64,000 bases of DNA, taken from the NCBI RefSeq assembly GCF_900142325.1, contig NZ_FRAM01000002.1, positions 310,001-374,000 on the forward strand, written 5' to 3'. The position numbers were made by a program, and so were the translations under genes. Below, piece after piece: positions 59,196 through 64,000 of the stretch; the stretch's first letter is position 1, and the number at the start of each line of letters is the position of its first letter. The notes beneath the pieces are model-generated. The model worked only from the letters and a program-made list of their open reading frames with translations, did not search any database and had not been told where the DNA came from. Source of the DNA: Epilithonimonas mollis (GTDB taxonomy: Bacteria; Bacteroidota; Bacteroidia; Flavobacteriales; Weeksellaceae).

Positions 59196-61705
59196 TGATT
59201 CCTGATAAAAACGGAAATAAGTCGCAGGACACAGCAAACGCCGCTGAAAAAATAGGCTCATTCAATTTGTTTGACCCTGTTCATTTTTTGCAAAGAATCA
59301 TCAGGAATTGGTATTGGTTTGTAATCTTAGGATTTTTGGGTTACTGTATTTCTTATGTTTACAGCAAATATTATGCGCAGAGGATATACTCGTCCAGTCT
59401 TTCGTTAAGCATATCCAATAATACAGCAAGCTATTTTACACCAAATCAGTCTATTAATTTCATATGGGGACAAGGAGGAAACCAGGATGGCGTTTATCTG
59501 AAAAAAATATTATTGTCCAGAAGCCATAACGAATATCTGGTTAAGAAACTTAATCTCATCACCAACTATACCACAAAAGGTTTAATAAAAACAACCTATC
59601 TGGACAGGGAAGACAGCCCTTTTTTCCTGGAGGTCGAGAAAGGACATTTGCAGCAGGTTAATTATCCCATCAGCATAATTCCTAAAAGTAATAATAAATA
59701 CGAGATCATTCTTCCGGAAAAAGGACAATCTACCAACCTGTATAATTATAATACGGAAAGTCTGGAAGCCATACCGGCATATCCGCGACCGAATAACAGA
59801 ACTATCGGCTTGAATGAATGGTATGAAACGCCTAACCTAAAGTTTAAACTTGTTCCTAATCCTAATCCCAGCAATCTGAGACTGGATAATGTGATTGTGA
59901 CGCTGGCACCTGTAAATCAGGCCGTAAACAGCATTATCGGAAGTTTGTATGTAGAGTTCGACAAAGAACTTTCTTCCATCATGATTATTACAAAAACAGG
60001 TTATAATCTGAATAACACGGTTAACTTTCTTAACAGTTCCGTACAGGAATTGATAAAGAAAAGACTCATGGATCAGAACATGGTGGATAAGAATACGGTT
60101 GAATATCTCAATGAAAACCTACTGAATATCAGGAAAAAACTGGATTCCAGCGGCAATATTCTTAATAATCTGAAGATCAATAACCGTCTTTTCGATATGG
60201 AAAATATCGATTCCAAAACATTGGCGAAACTAACCGATCTGGAAACGCAAAAAGCAGAACTTACCACCAAAATTAATTCCCTGAACGACATCCGAAGTTC
60301 TGTCAATACGAACAATATTGAAAAAATAATAAGCCTGAATGTTGCCGGAATAGAAGATGGAAATTTTAATGCTTCTGTTTCTGAGCTGAAGCAATTGTAT
60401 GCAAGGCGCAGGGAAATGGCACAGATCTATACGCCGAATTCCGAACCTATGCGCGAGATCAACAAGCTGATCAATGAAGCAAAATTTACATCCCAGGACG
60501 GATTGAAAAAATATTTTCAGGGTTATTACAATAAGCTTTCTGACCTGGATGCACAGATCGGTAAAATTGATAATGAGCTGGTAACACTTCCTGAAAAACA
60601 GCGAATCTTTCTGGACGCACAGAGAGGTTACAAGATTATTGAAAATACTTATAACACCCTGTTGACCGAACAGGCAAAGTCCCAGATGCGCGTTGCTACC
60701 AACCAAAGCAATCTGAATGTTATTGACAATGCGAAAAATCTTGGTCAGGGACCAATAGCACCGGATATCAATGCTACAAAAATGCAAATTATAGGCGGGC
60801 TATTGCTTATTCCACTTATATTTTTACTCTTTGGAGAATTGCTGGACAATAAAATCAGAAATCTCAAAGAGCTGTTGACAGCCACAAGAATACCGTTATT
60901 AGGTGTAGTCGGACATAATACCTACGATAATAACCTTACAGTTCTTGAAGAACCGAAGTCTTCTATTTCAGAAGCCTTCCGGGCAGTCAGAGCCAATCTC
61001 CGTTTCCTGTTTGACGAAGAGCAGAAAAGCAAGGTGATACTCGTCACATCTTCCATCAGTGGAGAAGGAAAAACTTATGTTTCTATTAATATTGCATCTG
61101 TTCTAGGACTCAGCGGGAAAAAAGCGGTCTTATTGGGAATGGATCTCAGAAAACCCAAGATTTTTGGTGATTTTAAAATTAATAATAAGAACGGAATTTC
61201 TAATTATCTTACCGGTCAGGTAGAACTGGAGGAGATTATCAATCATACATCTATCCCGGGTCTGGATGTCATTACTTCCGGACCGATTCCGCCCAATCCT
61301 TCTGAGCTTCTTATGAGCGATAACAACATGAAGTTTATAGAAAGACTGAAGGATATCTATGAATATGTTATTATAGATTCGCCGCCGGTTGGTTTGGTTG
61401 CGGACTCTTTTGAACTGATCAAAAAAGCCGACACCACCATCTACGTTGTCCGCCATGAGTATACGGAAAAACACATGGTGAAAATGATTACAGAAAAATA
61501 TTTTAATAAAGAAGTTACCAATCTGGGATTGGTATATAATGACTTTGTTGTGAAACAGGGTTATGGCTACGGCTATGGTTACGGCTATGGTTACGGCTAT
61601 GGCTACGGCTATGGTTACGGTTATTTTGATGAAGATAAAAACTACAAGGAACCAGCGGTAATCAAGGTCAGAAATAAGCTTAGAAAGTTTTTCAACAGAA
61701 AATAA
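59195..61705 (+). CDS. Wzc-type tyrosine autokinase / polysaccharide co-polymerase
   Basis: The 836-residue inner-membrane protein has a Wzz domain with first helix at about 40-60 (WYWFVILGFLGYCISYVYS), a long periplasmic coiled-coil region and a second helix near 535 (IIGGLLLIPLIFLLFGELL). The cytosolic BY-kinase has Walker A SSISGEGKTY (about 620-628), Walker A' LLGMDLRKP (about 646) and Walker B YVIIDSPPVG (about 723). The tyrosine cluster at 789-810 is a tract of eleven Gly-Tyr dipeptides. It controls chain length and export with the Wza protein, coupled to it by a 1-nt overlap. Confidence 0.93.
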   Translation: MIPDKNGNKSQDTANAAEKIGSFNLFDPVHFLQRIIRNWYWFVILGFLGYCISYVYSKYYAQRIYSSSLSLSISNNTASYFTPNQSINFIWGQGGNQDGVYLKKILLSRSHNEYLVKKLNLITNYTTKGLIKTTYLDREDSPFFLEVEKGHLQQVNYPISIIPKSNNKYEIILPEKGQSTNLYNYNTESLEAIPAYPRPNNRTIGLNEWYETPNLKFKLVPNPNPSNLRLDNVIVTLAPVNQAVNSIIGSLYVEFDKELSSIMIITKTGYNLNNTVNFLNSSVQELIKKRLMDQNMVDKNTVEYLNENLLNIRKKLDSSGNILNNLKINNRLFDMENIDSKTLAKLTDLETQKAELTTKINSLNDIRSSVNTNNIEKIISLNVAGIEDGNFNASVSELKQLYARRREMAQIYTPNSEPMREINKLINEAKFTSQDGLKKYFQGYYNKLSDLDAQIGKIDNELVTLPEKQRIFLDAQRGYKIIENTYNTLLTEQAKSQMRVATNQSNLNVIDNAKNLGQGPIAPDINATKMQIIGGLLLIPLIFLLFGELLDNKIRNLKELLTATRIPLLGVVGHNTYDNNLTVLEEPKSSISEAFRAVRANLRFLFDEEQKSKVILVTSSISGEGKTYVSINIASVLGLSGKKAVLLGMDLRKPKIFGDFKINNKNGISNYLTGQVELEEIINHTSIPGLDVITSGPIPPNPSELLMSDNNMKFIERLKDIYEYVIIDSPPVGLVADSFELIKKADTTIYVVRHEYTEKHMVKMITEKYFNKEVTNLGLVYNDFVVKQGYGYGYGYGYGYGYGYGYGYGYFDEDKNYKEPAVIKVRNKLRKFFNRK
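61559..61624 (+). repeat. Gly-Tyr coding tandem repeat in the kinase tail
   Basis: Eleven consecutive 6-bp units of GGY-TAY encode Gly-Tyr. The units vary (GGCTAT, GGTTAC and others) and a 12-bp higher-order pattern is visible. It could gain or lose units by slippage without breaking the frame. Confidence 0.9.
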
Positions 61706-61736
61706 TAACAGAAGCCTTAACAAAGGCTTTTGTTAT
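61704..61736 (+). terminator. Terminator of the polysaccharide locus
   Basis: AAGCCTT and AAGGCTT with flanking AATAACA and TGTTATT form a long stem with a 4-nt loop starting at the stop codon, ending in TTTTAG. Confidence 0.8.
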
Positions 61737-61839
61737 TTTAGAGACTATTTTGACAATAAGTTCGTTTTATAACAATAAATTATATTTTTTTGTTTTTATT
61801 TAACTAAACTTTAAGAAGTTCCTTAATCTAAAAATGTTT

Positions 61840-61847
61840 TATATTTG
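61840..61847 (+). promoter_or_regulatory. Promoter -7 element upstream of the DUF6089-uppS-bamA group
   Basis: TATATTTG fits TAnnTTTG, 41 bp before the DUF6089 start at 61888. No TTG at -33. The position after a terminator supports it. Confidence 0.45.
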
Positions 61848-61887
61848 CACCAAATTTTTGACTAAAAGACGTTTCAGCATATTGAAA

Positions 61888-62685
61888 ATGAAGAGAGAAT
61901 TAACTTATGCCTTTGCCGCTATATTTTGTTTTTTGAGTTTTGTAAAAGCTCAGAGGCATGAGATAGGGGTGCAGCTTGGCATGAGTAATCTCGTAGGAGA
62001 TATAGGTAAAACGAATTATATTTTGCAGAGGCCTGTTGGTAACATCTCGGATTATGGCCTGCCATTCTACGGCGGCGTCATGTACAGGATGAATTTTAAT
62101 CCTTATCAGACGGTGAGGCTCAACCTGGGATATAATAATATACAGTTTGATGACAGGTATGCTAATGAGAATTACAGAAGGGTAAGGAAATTATGGGGAA
62201 CGAACAACATTTTTTCAGCGGATTTACTTTTTGAATATAATTTTCTGCCTGTCAACGATGAGCAGAAAAGCATGATCAGTCCTTATATTTTTGCAGGAGT
62301 GTCAGGATTGTATATGAATGGTGTGAAGCCTGAGCTCACGATCAATTCAGCTTCGGATATCAGTGTAAAATATAAATCGGATAAGATCTTTACAATGGGA
62401 TTGCCTATAGGCGTTGGTCTTAAATATAAATTCAATTACAACTGGGCATTATCCGGTGAGTTTATGTTCCGTCCGACATTCTCGGATCAGGTAGATTACA
62501 GCATGTTGAAGGAAGGAGACGTGTCTGTTGCGAAAAGTGCTCTGAACAAAGAACAGACAGCTCTTGTTGTACAAAGTTTTATAGATCAGAGAAATATTGG
62601 GAATCTTAATTCAAAAGACTGGGTCAATTCTGCTTCGATTATTTTGTCTTATTCTTTCGGAAGACCACCGTGTTATTGCAAATAA
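61888..62685 (+). CDS. DUF6089 outer-membrane beta-barrel protein
   Basis: The 265-residue protein starts at MKRELTYAFAAIFCFLSF (ATG at 61888), with signal cleavage near VKAQ. The rest is a barrel-like pattern: EIGVQLGMSNLVGDIGKTNY, LPFYGGVMYRMNFNPYQTV, LFEYNFLPVN, SPYIFAGVSGLYMNG and FNYNWALSGEFMFRPTF. This is the DUF6089 family, nearly always beside uppS and bamA in flavobacteria. Its stop overlaps the uppS start (TAATG). A role in outer-membrane assembly is suspected only from this context. Confidence 0.88.
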   Translation: MKRELTYAFAAIFCFLSFVKAQRHEIGVQLGMSNLVGDIGKTNYILQRPVGNISDYGLPFYGGVMYRMNFNPYQTVRLNLGYNNIQFDDRYANENYRRVRKLWGTNNIFSADLLFEYNFLPVNDEQKSMISPYIFAGVSGLYMNGVKPELTINSASDISVKYKSDKIFTMGLPIGVGLKYKFNYNWALSGEFMFRPTFSDQVDYSMLKEGDVSVAKSALNKEQTALVVQSFIDQRNIGNLNSKDWVNSASIILSYSFGRPPCYCK

Positions 62686-63434
62686 TGATTATGCAGGATT
62701 TAAAGAAGCTTATAAACAAGGACAAATTACCAAAACACGTTGCTGTCATCATGGATGGAAACGGAAGGTGGGCAAAATCCAGAGGAGAAGAAAGAACCTT
62801 TGGACATAAAAACGCCATTACTGCTGTTCGGAATGTTATCAATGCCTGTAATGAGATCCATATTCCTTATCTTACACTTTACACTTTCTCTTCCGAAAAC
62901 TGGAGCCGCCCGAAAGAAGAAGTAGATACTCTAATGAATCTGTTGTCAGAAACATTGCTGCTGGAAGCCGAAGAGATATTTTCAAAAGGACTCAGAATGC
63001 ATGTTGTGGGTGATATAACGCAGCTTCCGGAGCTGGTAAGAGACCAGTTGATGAATGTTATTGAATTAACAAAAAATAATAATAAAGGTAATCTGATCCT
63101 AGCACTCAATTATGGTTCGCAAAAAGAAATCCTAAAGGCCGTTAGAGAAATCAGCCAGGAAGTAAAGGAAGGGAGGCTGGATGTGGAAAATATAGACGAA
63201 TCAGTCTTTGAAGATCATCTTTACACAAAAAATTTCCCACAGGTTGACCTGATGATCAGAACCAGCGGAGAGGTAAGGATCAGCAATTTTCTGCTTTGGC
63301 AGATTGCTTATGCGGAACTTCAGTTTTTGGATGTCCTTTGGCCGGACTTTACCAAAGATACATTTTTCCAGTGTGTTATCGATTATCAGAATAAAGAGAG
63401 AAGGTACGGAATGACAAGCGAGCAGCTTTCATAA
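62685..63434 (+). CDS. uppS: Undecaprenyl (di-trans,poly-cis) diphosphate synthase
   Basis: The 249-residue cis-prenyltransferase makes undecaprenyl diphosphate, the lipid carrier for peptidoglycan, and for the exopolysaccharide made by the locus upstream. It has HVAVIMDGNGRWAKSRGEER with the catalytic Asp (about 26), YTFSSENWSRPKEEV and MIRTSGEVRISNFLLWQ. The ATG at 62685 overlaps the DUF6089 stop; a second ATG two codons on is also possible. bamA follows after 31 bp. Confidence 0.95.
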   Translation: MIMQDLKKLINKDKLPKHVAVIMDGNGRWAKSRGEERTFGHKNAITAVRNVINACNEIHIPYLTLYTFSSENWSRPKEEVDTLMNLLSETLLLEAEEIFSKGLRMHVVGDITQLPELVRDQLMNVIELTKNNNKGNLILALNYGSQKEILKAVREISQEVKEGRLDVENIDESVFEDHLYTKNFPQVDLMIRTSGEVRISNFLLWQIAYAELQFLDVLWPDFTKDTFFQCVIDYQNKERRYGMTSEQLS

Positions 63435-63465
63435 AAATATAGAAAAGAGAACAACTTCAATAAGA

Positions 63466-64000
63466 ATGAAATTAAGATTTATACCCATTATTTTGTTAAC
63501 AGCTTCCGTGTATTTTCAGGCGCAAGTTGTTCCACAGGGTAACAATGCAGATAACACAGAACTTTTAGGAAACCAAAATCAGGAGTATGTTCTGAAAGAT
63601 ATCGTTGTAGACGGTGTCAAAAGATATACGCCAGCTCAGATTTTGCGTTTTACAGGTCTTGTGAAGGGAGAGAAGTTAGAGATTCCCGGGCAAAGAGTGA
63701 GCAACGCTGTCAAAAAGCTCTGGGAAACACAGTCTTTTTCGAAAGTAGAAGTATATGTACAGGACATAGAAGGGCAAAATGTAGTCCTTCAGTTCCAGTT
63801 GCAGGACCTGAAAGAACTTGGTGAGATCAAGTTTACCGGAAAGGGCATCGGAAAATCGAAGAACGAAAAACTGATTAAGGATAATAATCTGAAACCGGGA
63901 ACCAAGATCAATAACAATTTGATTTCCAGCCTTCAGAATAAGATTCCTCAGGAATATATTGCAAAAGGTTTTGCAGATGCGAAGATCAATATACAGGAAA
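63466..64000 (+). CDS. bamA: Outer-membrane assembly factor BamA, C-terminus cut by window edge
   Basis: The 178 residues seen start with a signal peptide (MKLRFIPIILLTASVYFQAQ) and enter POTRA domains: YVLKDIVVDGVKRYTPAQIL, then LKELGEIKFTGKGIGKSK, with YIAKGFADAKI. BamA inserts beta-barrels into the outer membrane. The order DUF6089-uppS-bamA is the usual one. The barrel lies beyond the window. Confidence 0.92.
   Translation, partial: MKLRFIPIILLTASVYFQAQVVPQGNNADNTELLGNQNQEYVLKDIVVDGVKRYTPAQILRFTGLVKGEKLEIPGQRVSNAVKKLWETQSFSKVEVYVQDIEGQNVVLQFQLQDLKELGEIKFTGKGIGKSKNEKLIKDNNLKPGTKINNNLISSLQNKIPQEYIAKGFADAKINIQE

Overview
The window looks like the chromosome of a flavobacterium of the Chryseobacterium/Epilithonimonas type (Bacteroidota). 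The evidence is: AT-rich DNA; secreted proteins with type IX secretion C-terminal domains; promoter elements of the TAnnTTTG form; tRNA genes without encoded CCA; a large IleRS; and the neighbourhood DUF6089-uppS-bamA. The species is inferred, not proven.

Region 1 (1-2604) is core: the start of recJ and a T9SS-secreted protein. Region 2 (2605-24954, about 22.3 kb) is an integrated mobilizable element sitting in the 3' end of tRNA-Leu(UAA). It is bounded by a 19-bp direct repeat. A tyrosine integrase lies at the far (left) end. Then come a HTH/excisionase-like protein, a DUF5906-like helicase, a TOPRIM primase-like protein, a MobC-like protein and a relaxase. No conjugation pore genes are present, so it would need a helper. 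Two repeat arrays and one hairpin are candidate replication or transfer origins. Its cargo is a Gabija-type defence pair (gajA-gajB); a divergent HTH regulator; an unrecognised three-gene operon ending in a 544-residue protein; an IS3-family remnant that has cut a methyltransferase gene; a LysR-YeiH-beta-propeller group; a fluoride riboswitch with a CLC-F exporter; and broken DUF190-like and FRG-domain genes.

Region 3 (24943-46600) is core again: three tRNA genes, a DUF3127 protein, aat, an EamA transporter, divergent katA/oxyR, metK behind a SAM-II-like riboswitch, a sigma factor, a HAD phosphatase, trpS, the ileS-dksA-lspA group, a diheme cytochrome next to a T9SS CRTAC-type protein, and topA. 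Region 4 (46716-48656) is a small AT-rich Septu-like defence islet (HNH nuclease plus ATPase). The ATPase reading frame is broken by one base in a homopolymer just before the Walker A motif.

Region 5 (49780-61705) is an exopolysaccharide locus: two GT-C-like membrane proteins, an acyltransferase, an EpsG/Wzy-like polymerase, an arginase-fold protein, a GT2 transferase, a WecA-like initiating transferase, a Wza-type export lipoprotein and a Wzc-type tyrosine kinase ending in an eleven-copy Gly-Tyr tract. The window ends with DUF6089, uppS (the undecaprenyl carrier used by the same pathway) and the start of bamA.

The strongest candidates for new biology are the unrecognised operon beside Gabija (14043-16945), the origin-like repeat arrays of the element, and the homopolymer-disrupted Septu-like ATPase.
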